This document shows positions 45,598 to 55,500 of a stretch of 64,000 bases of DNA, one piece after another. The stretch is taken from the NCBI GenBank assembly GCA_017507105.1, contig JAFWBM010000039.1:141525-205524 (forward strand), given 5' to 3'. A model generated the notes under the pieces. That model saw only the letters and a list, made by a program, of their open reading frames with translations. It had not been told where the DNA came from and searched no databases. Origin of the DNA: Bacteroidaceae bacterium. Lineage in GTDB: Bacteria > Bacteroidota > Bacteroidia > Bacteroidales > Bacteroidaceae. The position numbers and the translations under genes were made by a program. The stretch's first letter is position 1, and every line of letters begins with the position of its first letter.

Positions 45598-47301
45598 ATG
45601 TTTAAGAAAATTTCAACATTATTGTCATTGGTGGCAATCGTGCTATTCAGTTCATGCAGCTCCAAGATGAGCGGCTTGCAGTCTAATAATTTTACAGTAA
45701 CTCCTGCTGTTTTAGAGGTTGTGGGCAGTGAGGTTCCTGTTACAATTGATGGCCGTTTCCCCCAAGAGTTCTTCAACAAGAAGTCAATACTCACAATTAC
45801 TCCAGTACTTAAGTATAAGGGTGGTGAGTCTGTAGCTGAGCCTATTACTTTTCAGGGCGAGAAGGTGCAAGGTAACAACCGCGTTGTATCTTATGATAAC
45901 GGCGGTAGCTTTACTATGAAGATGAATTTCGATTACAAGCCCGAGATGGCTGAGTCGGAATTATATCTGAAGTTTACAGTATCTAAAGGTAATAAGAGCT
46001 ATGAGTTGCCCGAGGTAAAGGTTGCTGATGGTTGTATTGCGACATCACAGCTTTATCAATCAACTGTGGCAAAAGCAAAGATGGCAGTTGGTGAGGATGC
46101 TTTCCAGCGTGTTATCAAGCAGGCTCAGCAGGCAAATATAATGTTCCTTATACAGCAGACAAACTTGCGTAGCAGTCAGCTAAATACTGATGATATCAAG
46201 GCGCTTAAATCTGCGATGAAGGCTGTTGCCGACGATACACTGAAAAAAGTATTGGATAATGTAGAGGTCTCTGCGTATGCTTCACCCGATGGCGGTATGT
46301 CACTTAACGTAGATGTTGCAAACGGACGTGAGAAGAATACTGCAAAGTATGTGCGCAAACAGATGAAGGCTGCTAAGTTGGAGGGAAATCTTGATACCAA
46401 TTATACAGCAGAGGATTGGGAGGGATTCCAGCAGTTGGTTGCTCAGTCCAATCTTCCCGACAAGGAACTTATCCTTCGCGTGCTGTCTATGTACACCGAG
46501 CCCGAAGAGCGTGAGGCGCAGATAAAGAATATTTCATCTGTATATAGCGAGCTTGCTGATGAGATTCTTCCCCAATTGCGTCGTGCACGTATTACTCTTA
46601 ACTACCAACTTATAGGTCGTAGTGATGCAGAGATTATGGAGCAGTACAAGGCTGATCCTACAGTTCTTTCACTGGAAGAGATCCTCTATGCAGCTGTGGT
46701 AAGCGAGGATGTAAAAGAACAGGAGAATATATATAAAACAGCAATGCGTATCTATCCCAATGACTATCGTTCATATAACAACTTGGGTGTTATTGCTTAT
46801 AACAAGGGCGATTATGCAACTGCAGAGGAATATTGGAAGAAAGCAACATCATTGGCTCCTAATGCTCCCGAGGTTAATGTAAACAAGGGTTATCTTGCAC
46901 TTCTTGAGGGTGATGTAGCCAAGGCTGAAGCTTATATGGCTAAGGGTTCAAGCGCAAATGTAGGCGATGAGGCACTTGCCACACTTTATATGGCACAAGG
47001 TCAGTATGTTCGTGCTGCCGACCTCTTCGGTTCTGAACCTAGCAACAGCGCTGCACTTGCACAGATTCTTAACAAGGACTATAGTACAGCCAAGAACACT
47101 TTGTCAGCCGTTAAGGAGCCCGATGCTACAACATACTATCTAACAGCTGTATTGGGTGCACGTACAAGCAACGCTGCAATGTTGTACGATGGTCTGAAGA
47201 AAGCAGTAAAGATGGATCCCTCTATGGCAGCTAAAGCTATGGGTGACCTGGAGTTCTCTAAATATGTAACAAGTGAGGCTTTCCAGGCTATTATAAAGTA
47301 A
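45598..47301 (+). CDS. Lipoprotein with OmpA-like segment and tetratricopeptide repeats
   Basis: A 567-residue lipoprotein (lipobox LFSSC, Cys 20). Residues about 35-150 are beta-rich. Residues about 220-265 contain VEVSAYASPDGGMSLNVDVA and a following RA-like helix, reminiscent of the peptidoglycan-binding OmpA fold (TDs-G... N..LS..RA). Residues about 385-500 hold TPR-like repeats (YRSYNNLGVIAYNKGDYATA and the next helices). It is probably an envelope protein of the Bacteroidetes. The exact function is unknown. It is followed by dprA after 12 bases. Confidence 0.7.
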   Translation: MFKKISTLLSLVAIVLFSSCSSKMSGLQSNNFTVTPAVLEVVGSEVPVTIDGRFPQEFFNKKSILTITPVLKYKGGESVAEPITFQGEKVQGNNRVVSYDNGGSFTMKMNFDYKPEMAESELYLKFTVSKGNKSYELPEVKVADGCIATSQLYQSTVAKAKMAVGEDAFQRVIKQAQQANIMFLIQQTNLRSSQLNTDDIKALKSAMKAVADDTLKKVLDNVEVSAYASPDGGMSLNVDVANGREKNTAKYVRKQMKAAKLEGNLDTNYTAEDWEGFQQLVAQSNLPDKELILRVLSMYTEPEEREAQIKNISSVYSELADEILPQLRRARITLNYQLIGRSDAEIMEQYKADPTVLSLEEILYAAVVSEDVKEQENIYKTAMRIYPNDYRSYNNLGVIAYNKGDYATAEEYWKKATSLAPNAPEVNVNKGYLALLEGDVAKAEAYMAKGSSANVGDEALATLYMAQGQYVRAADLFGSEPSNSAALAQILNKDYSTAKNTLSAVKEPDATTYYLTAVLGARTSNAAMLYDGLKKAVKMDPSMAAKAMGDLEFSKYVTSEAFQAIIK

Positions 47302-47313
47302 GATAACTCTCCA

Positions 47314-48438
47314 GTGACGGAGAATAACTATAATGAGCAGCTTTCACTTCTTGCACTGACGAAGGTGCGAGGATTGAATGCTGCTCATGTTATGCAATTA
47401 CTGCAGGTTACGGGCTGTGCTTCCGATATATTTGCAAATATCTCAGATATAAATGAGATATTACCTGGTGCATCATCAGCTCTTATAGAATCCTTATCCG
47501 ATAAATCTATCTTCGACAGGGCAGCCAAAGAACTGGATTTCGCCGAGCAAAATGGAATAGATGTAATCTGTTATAACAGCGACAGATATCCATGCAGATT
47601 GCGTGAATGTAGTGATGCCCCGGCTGTGCTATATTCGATGGGTAATGCCGACCTGAATGCCCGACATATAGTCTCTGTTGTGGGTACGCGCCGTATCACC
47701 GAGTATGGGAAAGACTTATGTAACTCATTCGTTACAGAGCTTGCCTCATTATTACCTGATCTTCTTATTGTAAGCGGACTTGCCTATGGTGTCGATGTCT
47801 GTGCCCATCGTGCAGCGATAAAGACAGGAATACCTACGGTAGGAGTCATGGCACATGGACTTGACAGGATATATCCGGCATCGCATCGTAATATAGCTAA
47901 AGAGATGTTGCATAATGGCGGACTTATTACCGAGTATATGAGCGAGACAGAGCCCTACAAAGGCAACTTTCTGCAAAGGAACCGTATTGTGGCTGGTATA
48001 TCGGACGCAACTGTCGTGATAGAGTCTCCATCTTACGGTGGCTCACTTGTGACAGCTTCACTTGCTTCGGGCTATATGCGTGACTGCTTTGCCTTTCCCG
48101 GAAGAGTCAATGATCAGTTTTCAATTGGCTGTAACGAGATAATAGCACGAAACCGTGCGGCCCTAATTACATCGGCTCATGATTTTGTCAAAGCTATGAA
48201 TTGGGATAATAGGATAAAGAAAAAAAAGAATATTGAGCCTGAGCTTTTCCCCCAACTTTCCCCTGTAGAGAGCAAGATCCTTGAGTTCTTAAAGAATAGT
48301 GAGGGGGGCATGCAAATAAACCAAATGGTAATAGCTCTTGATATGCCGGTGAGCCAAGTTATGCCGGTGCTGTTTGAACTAGAGATGAAAGGGCTTATAC
48401 GTACTGTAGCCGGTGGTTTGTATAGGATTGTCATGTAG
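47314..48438 (+). CDS. dprA: DNA-processing protein DprA
   Basis: DprA protects incoming single-stranded DNA and loads RecA during transformation. The 374 residues start at GTG, with an N-terminal helical (SAM-like) region. The Rossmann core follows with VVGTRRITEYGKDLC (about 108-122), IVSGLAYGVDVCAHRAA (about 152-168) and NRIVAGISDATVVIESPSYGGSL. A C-terminal winged-helix DML1 domain ends the protein (ILEFLKNSEGGMQINQMV). Whether the organism is competent is not known. Confidence 0.92.
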   Translation: MTENNYNEQLSLLALTKVRGLNAAHVMQLLQVTGCASDIFANISDINEILPGASSALIESLSDKSIFDRAAKELDFAEQNGIDVICYNSDRYPCRLRECSDAPAVLYSMGNADLNARHIVSVVGTRRITEYGKDLCNSFVTELASLLPDLLIVSGLAYGVDVCAHRAAIKTGIPTVGVMAHGLDRIYPASHRNIAKEMLHNGGLITEYMSETEPYKGNFLQRNRIVAGISDATVVIESPSYGGSLVTASLASGYMRDCFAFPGRVNDQFSIGCNEIIARNRAALITSAHDFVKAMNWDNRIKKKKNIEPELFPQLSPVESKILEFLKNSEGGMQINQMVIALDMPVSQVMPVLFELEMKGLIRTVAGGLYRIVM

Positions 48439-48546
48439 CTATTCATTCCGGATTCCCATTTCGGAAGATACTCTTTACAATATTGGTATTCGGTATCAAA
48501 TATTCTAATTTTACTCCGAATATATCGTCAGCATAAAAAATATCAT

Positions 48547-48554
48547 TATCTTCG
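48547..48554 (+). promoter_or_regulatory. hflX promoter -7 box
   Basis: TATCTTCG, 26 bases before the hflX start, TAnnTTCG variant. Confidence 0.5.
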
Positions 48555-48580
48555 CATATAATTAGATGATTTTGTCCTGA

Positions 48581-49840
48581 ATGAAAGAATTTGTCATTTC
48601 AACCTCCAAGAAGGAGACTGCAATACTTGTAGGAATCATAACCTCTACTCAAAATGAACGCAAGACAAACGAGTATCTAGATGAACTTGAATTTCTTGCT
48701 CAGACTGCTGGTGCCGAGGTGGTTAAACGTTTCACGCAACGTATAGACCATCCTCATCCCGTAACTTATGTCGGCACAGGAAAACTTAAGGAACTTGCCG
48801 AGTATGTAGAGATGCGAAAGGATAGTGAAGAAGAGATTGGTATGGTAATTTTTGATGATGAACTATCGGCCAAGCAGTTGCGTAATATCGAGAAGGAACT
48901 GAAACTGAAGATTCTTGATAGGACATCGCTTATCCTCGACATATTTGCTATGCGTGCCCAAACTGCTCATGCCAAGGTGCAGGTAGAGTTGGCGCAATAT
49001 AAATATATGCTTCCGCGTCTACAACGTCTGTGGACTCACCTTGAGCGTCAGGGCGGTGGCTCGGGCGGTGGTAGTGGAAAAGGCGGTAGCGTAGGTTTGC
49101 GTGGTCCTGGTGAGACGCAGCTCGAAATGGACCGTCGTATTATCTTGGGGCGTATGTCACTCCTCAAGGAACAACTATCTCAGATAGATCGTCAGAAATC
49201 TATACAGCGTAAGAATCGTGGACGCCTTATACGTGTTGCACTTGTAGGATATACCAATGTAGGAAAATCCACATTGATGAATCTTTTGGCTAAGAGCGAG
49301 GTATTTGCCGAGAATAAACTCTTTGCAACCTTGGATACCACTGTACGAAAGGTGATAATAGAAAATCTGCCATTCCTGCTCTCCGATACAGTTGGTTTCA
49401 TACGTAAGTTGCCTACCGATTTAGTCGAGTCGTTCAAGTCCACACTTGACGAGGTGCGTGAGGCTGATTTGCTGTTGCATGTTGTAGATGTCTCACACCC
49501 CGACTTCGAGGAACAGATTGAGGTTGTAAACAAGACCCTTGCCGATCTTAACTGCGGCGACAAGCCAATGATGGTAGTATTTAATAAGGTGGATGCCTTT
49601 ACATATGTACAGAAAGAGGAGGATGACCTCACACCAAAGACTCGCGAGAATATGACCCTTGATGAGCTTAAACATACGTGGATGGCTAAGCTCGAGGATA
49701 ACTGTATATTCATATCGGCACGCGAGAAACAGAATATAGATGTTCTTAAGGATATAATATATAAACGTGTTTGCGAATTGCATGTCCAAAAATATCCTTA
49801 TAACGATTTCCTCTATACAGTAGTAGACGAAGAGGAGTAA
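48581..49840 (+). CDS. hflX: Ribosome-associated GTPase HflX
   Basis: HflX splits stalled or stress-inactivated 70S ribosomes. The 419 residues show the N-terminal HflX domain (HPVTYVGTGKLKEL; VIFDDELSAKQLRNIEKEL), a glycine-rich linker (about 162-175, GGGSGGGSGKGGSVGLRGPG) and the GTPase domain with G1 GYTNVGKST (about 223), G3 SDTVGFIRKLP and G4 NKVD. The Gly-Pro-Gly-Glu-Thr signature (GPGETQLE) is present. A possible operon partner is the fumarase gene 45 bases downstream. Confidence 0.96.
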   Translation: MKEFVISTSKKETAILVGIITSTQNERKTNEYLDELEFLAQTAGAEVVKRFTQRIDHPHPVTYVGTGKLKELAEYVEMRKDSEEEIGMVIFDDELSAKQLRNIEKELKLKILDRTSLILDIFAMRAQTAHAKVQVELAQYKYMLPRLQRLWTHLERQGGGSGGGSGKGGSVGLRGPGETQLEMDRRIILGRMSLLKEQLSQIDRQKSIQRKNRGRLIRVALVGYTNVGKSTLMNLLAKSEVFAENKLFATLDTTVRKVIIENLPFLLSDTVGFIRKLPTDLVESFKSTLDEVREADLLLHVVDVSHPDFEEQIEVVNKTLADLNCGDKPMMVVFNKVDAFTYVQKEEDDLTPKTRENMTLDELKHTWMAKLEDNCIFISAREKQNIDVLKDIIYKRVCELHVQKYPYNDFLYTVVDEEE

Positions 49841-49885
49841 CAACTATAAACCAAGAAGAATTTTAAAAACCAAATATAGATAATT

Positions 49886-51535
49886 ATGGCAACAATTCCC
49901 GAATTCAAGTATGCCCATATGTTTCAGCAGGGCAAGGACACAACCGAGTATTATCATCTGACATCGGATTATGTCTCTGTAGGTGATTTTGAAGGCACTC
50001 CAGTGCTAAAAGTTGCACCCGAGGCATTGACGCTGCTTTCACGTACAGCTTTCCGAGATGTATCTTTCATGCTGCGTCGCGAGCATAACATGCAGGTAGC
50101 CAAGATTCTTGACGATCCCGAAGCAAGTGACAACGATAAGTATGTGGCATTGACATTCTTGCGCAATGCTGAAGTAGCTGCAAAAGGTAAGCTCCCATTG
50201 TGTCAGGATACAGGTACAGCAATTATACATGGTGAGAAGGGACAGCAGGTATGGACCGGTTTCTGCGATGAAGAGGCGTTGGCTCGTGGTGTATATGATG
50301 TATATACACAGGAGAATCTTCGTTACAGTCAGAATGCTCCTTTGAATATGTACGACGAGGTAAATACGCGTTGCAATCTTCCTGCACAGATAGATATTGA
50401 GGCTACAGAGGGTATGGAGTATAAGTTCCTGATGGTTACAAAGGGTGGTGGTTCTGCTAATAAAACCTATCTCTACCAAGAGACAAAGGCTCTTCTTAAC
50501 CCCGCAACACTTATTCCGTTCCTTGTTGAAAAGATGAAGAGTCTGGGAACTGCTGCTTGTCCTCCATATCATATTGCATTTGTTATTGGTGGAACATCTG
50601 CCGAGAAGAATCTTCTGACTGTGAAGTTGGCATCTACCCATTACTACGACTCATTACCCACTACCGGTGATGAGACAGGAAGAGCTTTCCGTGACATAGA
50701 ACTAGAGAAACAGCTACTTGACGAGGCTCATCGCATTGGTTTGGGAGCGCAGTTCGGTGGAAAATATCTTGCTCACGATGTACGTGTCATACGTCTGCCT
50801 CGTCACGGTGCCAGCTGCCCTGTTGGTATGGGTGTAAGCTGCTCGGCCGACCGCAACATCAAGGCTAAGATAAATAAGGATGGTATATGGATTGAGAAAC
50901 TAGACGATCAGCCCGCTACACTTATACCAGAGCATCTTCGTAATGCAGGTGAGGGAGAGATTGTACGTGTAGACCTTAACCGTCCGATGAAAGAGGTTTG
51001 TGCACAATTATCACAATATCCTATTGCAACGCGCTTGTCGCTTAACGGTACCATTATCGTAGGCCGCGATATAGCTCATGCCAAGCTGAAAGAGCGCATT
51101 GACAGAGGAGAAGGACTCCCCCAATACATCAAGGATCATCCTATCTACTATGCAGGTCCGGCAAAGACACCTGCAGGAATGGCTTGTGGCTCTATGGGCC
51201 CCACAACAGCCGGTAGAATGGACTCTTATGTAGATCTTTTCCAAGAGAACGGTGGTAGCATGATTATGCTTGCAAAGGGTAACCGTAGTCAGCAGGTGAC
51301 AGATGCATGTAAGAAACATGGTGGTTTCTATCTTGGCTCTATAGGTGGTCCTGCTGCAATTCTTGCACAGAACAATATTAAGAGCATCGAGTGTGTAGAG
51401 TATCCCGAGCTCGGCATGGAGGCTATATGGAAAATTGAGGTAGAGGACTTCCCGGCATTTATTCTTGTAGATGATAAGGGTAACGATTTCTTCAAGCAAA
51501 TCAAGCCTATATGTCTTGGTAGTTGTAAAAAGTAA
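49886..51535 (+). CDS. Fumarate hydratase class I
   Basis: A class I, oxygen-sensitive [4Fe-4S] fumarase of 549 residues interconverting fumarate and malate. Conserved features include [11 protein letters not shown] (cluster Cys near 105), [34 protein letters not shown] and the C-terminal beta-domain [17 protein letters not shown]. Both alpha and beta parts are fused in one chain, as in E. coli FumA. In anaerobes such as Bacteroidales it runs in the reductive branch to succinate. Confidence 0.95.
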   Translation: MATIPEFKYAHMFQQGKDTTEYYHLTSDYVSVGDFEGTPVLKVAPEALTLLSRTAFRDVSFMLRREHNMQVAKILDDPEASDNDKYVALTFLRNAEVAAKGKLPLCQDTGTAIIHGEKGQQVWTGFCDEEALARGVYDVYTQENLRYSQNAPLNMYDEVNTRCNLPAQIDIEATEGMEYKFLMVTKGGGSANKTYLYQETKALLNPATLIPFLVEKMKSLGTAACPPYHIAFVIGGTSAEKNLLTVKLASTHYYDSLPTTGDETGRAFRDIELEKQLLDEAHRIGLGAQFGGKYLAHDVRVIRLPRHGASCPVGMGVSCSADRNIKAKINKDGIWIEKLDDQPATLIPEHLRNAGEGEIVRVDLNRPMKEVCAQLSQYPIATRLSLNGTIIVGRDIAHAKLKERIDRGEGLPQYIKDHPIYYAGPAKTPAGMACGSMGPTTAGRMDSYVDLFQENGGSMIMLAKGNRSQQVTDACKKHGGFYLGSIGGPAAILAQNNIKSIECVEYPELGMEAIWKIEVEDFPAFILVDDKGNDFFKQIKPICLGSCKK

Positions 51536-51557
51536 TTCCATCCAATTTATAAGAATA

Positions 51558-51593
51558 TACAATCCCACACTCTGTTATAGGTGTGGGATTGTA
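51558..51593 (+). terminator. Fumarase gene terminator
   Basis: A 13-bp perfect stem, 51558-51570 with 51581-51593, and a 10-base loop, 22 bases after the stop codon. Confidence 0.75.
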
Positions 51594-51694
51594 CGTTCAT
51601 TAATAACATATTTTTATTAAAAAAACTTATTTGTTGATATGTTTCTGCAAAATCATTTGTCAGCATCATAAAATTTTACGATAATTGCAAAAAA

Positions 51695-51714
51695 TATAGC
51701 ATGCTTATGCTATA
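51695..51714 (+). promoter_or_regulatory. Inverted repeat before rubrerythrin
   Basis: TATAGCAT and ATGCTATA (51695-51702 and 51707-51714) are separated by four bases, 39 bases before the start codon. It may be a regulator site or a 5' leader hairpin; nothing ties it to a known regulator. Confidence 0.35.
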
Positions 51715-51752
51715 CATAAACGACAAAACTTAAATATCTAATATTAAAGACT

Positions 51753-52292
51753 ATGGAAAAATCATTGAAAGGAACAAAAACTGAGGCTAACTTGTGGAAG
51801 GCCTTTGCAGGCGAAAGTCAGGCACGTAACAAGTATACATATTATGCAAGTAAGGCCAAGAAAGAGGGCTACGAGCAGATTGCTGCGATATTTCAGGAGA
51901 CAGCTGACCAAGAGAAAGAGCATGCTAAGATATGGTTCAAGTTGGTTCATGGAATAGAGGGTACAGCCGAGAATCTTGTTGATGCAGCTGCCGGAGAGAA
52001 TGAGGAGTGGACTGATATGTATCCCACTATGGCAAAGGAGGCACGCGAAGAGGGTTTCGTTGAGATTGCAGCACTTTTCGAGATGGTGGCAAAGGTTGAG
52101 AAGGCTCATGAGGATCGTTACAACAAGTTGCTTGCAAATGTAAAGGGTAACCTTGTGTTCAGTCGCGATGGTGATTGCATATGGCAGTGCCGCAACTGCG
52201 GTCACTTGCACTTCGGCAAGGCTGCCCCCGAAATGTGTCCCGTATGTGCACATCCTAAGGCACACTTCCAGATCAAGCCCGAGAACTATTAA
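51753..52292 (+). CDS. rbr: Rubrerythrin
   Basis: A 179-residue non-haem diiron peroxidase that reduces hydrogen peroxide, protecting an anaerobe from oxygen. The four-helix bundle carries the diiron ligands in [16 protein letters not shown] (about 18-33), [13 protein letters not shown] and [17 protein letters not shown]. The C-terminal rubredoxin domain has CRNCGHLH and [11 protein letters not shown] (about 148-176). It is monocistronic, between two strong hairpins. Confidence 0.97.
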   Translation: MEKSLKGTKTEANLWKAFAGESQARNKYTYYASKAKKEGYEQIAAIFQETADQEKEHAKIWFKLVHGIEGTAENLVDAAAGENEEWTDMYPTMAKEAREEGFVEIAALFEMVAKVEKAHEDRYNKLLANVKGNLVFSRDGDCIWQCRNCGHLHFGKAAPEMCPVCAHPKAHFQIKPENY

Positions 52293-52317
52293 TAATATAT
52301 TAAATAGTATATCTTAT

Positions 52318-52353
52318 AATAATGTCCTGTAGCAATTGCTACAGGACATTATT
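52318..52353 (+). terminator. Rubrerythrin terminator (perfect palindrome)
   Basis: Thirty-six bases form an uninterrupted inverted repeat centred at 52335/52336, i.e. an 18-bp stem without extra loop bases, 26 bases after the rubrerythrin stop. Confidence 0.75.
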
Positions 52354-52444
52354 TATATCAGCAGCCAGCATCTGCTTCGGGTTGTAGACTGCCATGCTCA
52401 ATCTTATACCGATGGATATATCTACAGCAACATGGTATTCTTTA

Positions 52445-52506
52445 GGTACAAATGAAATAATCCGTTGCACCCCAAAGGGTGCAACGGATTATTTCATTTA
52501 TGTACC
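52445..52506 (-). terminator. Terminator after the GH95 gene
   Basis: A 23-bp perfect stem (52450-52472 with 52477-52499) with loop CAAA, extended by GGTAC/GTACC (52445-52449 with 52502-52506) past a two-base bulge. It begins 6 bases after the GH95 stop. Confidence 0.8.
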
Positions 52507-52512
52507 TTTTAT

Positions 52513-55500
52513 TTATCGTGCAAGCCTCTTTACACCATCCTTTATATATACCTGACCGGCACTAACATTTTCTATCTTGCGGCCATTGATGTCATACATC
52601 TTGCCGTTATTATCATTTAATTTCTCTGCTGATATATGCTCTACAGAAGTTTCTGTCGTAAAGTCTATCTCCACAACAGAACCCTTTTCGCAAGGAATTG
52701 TTGCGGTGCCATTATCATCTACATTAACACCGATTACTGTGCCGTCTACTTTTATTGTTGCCTTGGATATAGCCATTGCACCTATAGAGCAACGTACACG
52801 CAACTCGGCTCCTGCATTGCTTACTATTCGCACATTCTTACACTTGCCGTCTGCCCAATTGAAATCAACAGTGAAGTTGCCGATGGCTTTCATACCTTTC
52901 ACCGAACCGGTGTTATTCCACACCTTTGGCAGAGCCGGAAGTACGTTGATGTATCCATGAGCACTCTGCAGTAGCATTTCGGCCATACCTGAGCATACAC
53001 CAAAATTGCCGTCAATCTGGAATGGGGCATGGCTGTCAAATAGATTGTAGTAGATACCACCTTGACTCTGGTCTGTACCGTATGAGGTTGAGTGTTTAAG
53101 TGCATTCTTAATGATTACGTGGGCATGGTCGCCATCCTGAGCACGTGCCCATAGGTTAACCTTCCAACCCATAGACCAACCGGTAGCAGCATCGCCACGA
53201 TGTTTTAGGGCATTTACTGCCGGAGTGAAGTATTCGCTCTCGGGAGTAATCTGGTCCATTGGGAACAGAGCCATAAGATGTGATATATGACGGTGGTTCT
53301 TTTCACCTACACTGTAAGGAGAGTATTTCCATTCGCGTAGCAATACATCTCCGGTCTTTACTCCGTTAAATGGGTTGCCCCACTTTCCATCGTATACCTC
53401 GGTGTGGAGTCCCTTATCTGTTTTCTCTAGATAGAGGTTTAGTTTCTCTACATCGGCTGCTGTAAGTTCAGTATTCTCTATACCAAGGATTTTAATTGCA
53501 TCGCTAATGTTCTGGAACAGATAACTTATCATCTGCTGTGCATGTGCTGTTCCATCTTCGCTCTCATTTCCGTGTTGCTCGGCACTGAATTCATCGGGAG
53601 CCACAAATGTACCGTCGTTTTCGCGTCGGTCGTTAATGAGACGGTGGAACCAGAACTCTGCGCAACTCCACATCACGGGGAATGCCTTAGCAAGGAACTC
53701 TTTGTCTTGTGTATAGCGGTAGTGTGTCCACAAGTGGCTTGTGTACCATACGTTGGCAACAAGATAGTTGTCGCCCCATGTACTCATACTGTTGTAGAGT
53801 GACGACTCGGTAAGCACGCTCCATCCATGTCCGCCATTGTAACGTTTAGCTACCTCTTTCCATCCAGCACTCTGTGCGCCACGAATGATGAAGTTTACAT
53901 AAGGCTTATGAAGGTCAGATAGGTTGGTTATCTCGGTGGGCCAATAGTTCATCTGGATGTTGATATTGGTGTGTATATCTGAGTTCCAAGGAGAGTCGGT
54001 CCCAAGATTGTTCCATATGCCCTGCAGATTGTTTGGTGCAGCAATGGGCTTACGGTTTGAACTTATAGCCAAATAGCGTCCATAGTGGAAGTATAACTGT
54101 TCGAGGAATAGGTGGTCGTTAGCAGTGCTGTTTGCTGATTGGTTGTTTGGGAAGTAGTTATCTATAAGCTCCTTTGTATCTTTTTGGGGAGTCTGTAGTC
54201 CAAGGTCAAATGTCATACGCTTGGTGATGGCTGTAAAATCTTCGATATGGGCTTTTTCCACTGCGGCAAATCCTTTTGCTGCTGCATTCTCAACCTCTGC
54301 CTTGATGCGGTTGTTTACATCGTCGGGTGTCTCGCTTGTGAAATAGTTATCCAACACCTCCATATCACCGTTGAAGTTGGTACCACCCTTAAGATAGAAT
54401 GATACCTCTGTGGCATTGCTTACAGTGATACCCTTGGGCGAAGTCTCTATTGTTGCCTCCTTGTCTGCAACCACATGCAGGCGTGCTGCATAGTTCACAG
54501 ATGTCATGGCACCGGTGAATACAGCCATACCATTTTCATATGATACACTGCCGGCTCCGATACCCGTTCCTGGCTCTAGCTTGAAGAGCAGATTTATCTT
54601 CTCCTCTCCCTCAACGGTGTATTGTCCGGCTATTACCTGGTCGGGAGCCGAACTTAGGAATTTGCGAATCTGTTTTGTTCCGTTTGTATTCTTAAACTCA
54701 ACTCCGGCAATACCCTCTTCAATGTCAAGATAGCGTACATAATCGGTAACACCATCCCAGATGGCTTTGTCGAGGTTGCTTATTATGAGTGAGCCAAAGT
54801 TCATGAATGTACGGTTGCCGGAGCCTGCTCCTACTGTATTTGCAGGGCCGCTCCACAATGTCTTCTCATTGAACTGTAGTTCCTCGTTATGTACTCCACC
54901 GAATACCATGCAACCAAGTTCACCATTTCCAAGTGGCAATGCATACTCCATCCAGGGGTTGCCTACTCCTGCAGCCTCGGCTGATGTCCTGTACCATAAA
55001 GTGTTAGGATTTTTAGGTGAGTACGATTCTACACCTGTAATCTCCGATACCTCATAATAGTACTCATCTGGGTAGGCTGTGTGATCCTCTTTTGTTAAGA
55101 AGAATTTGCTGCCATTATCACCTACAACACTTGATGTGTTCCATAGGGCAAAATAATCGCCACGTTTATTCCACCAGTTGCTGGTACCATTTATCTTGAT
55201 ATATGAAGGCTCGTTTCCACTGAAGTTGAATGTTCCCGAGAAGAGTGTCTTGTACGATGTGTTATCTGCATCCACCATAGATGCGCGTGCATTAGCTTCG
55301 CTTCCTGTAATACCCAACACCTTCGCAAGTCCGGTAGAGTAGTTGTATACTTTATAGACATTGTTGCTTTGCATTACAAAAGCCCACAGACCCATATTGT
55401 CTTGTGGAACATTGGTGTTGCTTAATTTCAGGTTATTGCCAATCATGTATGTGGGATTAATGCTCACATAACCGCCTACACCGTTCTGCATGATATAAAA

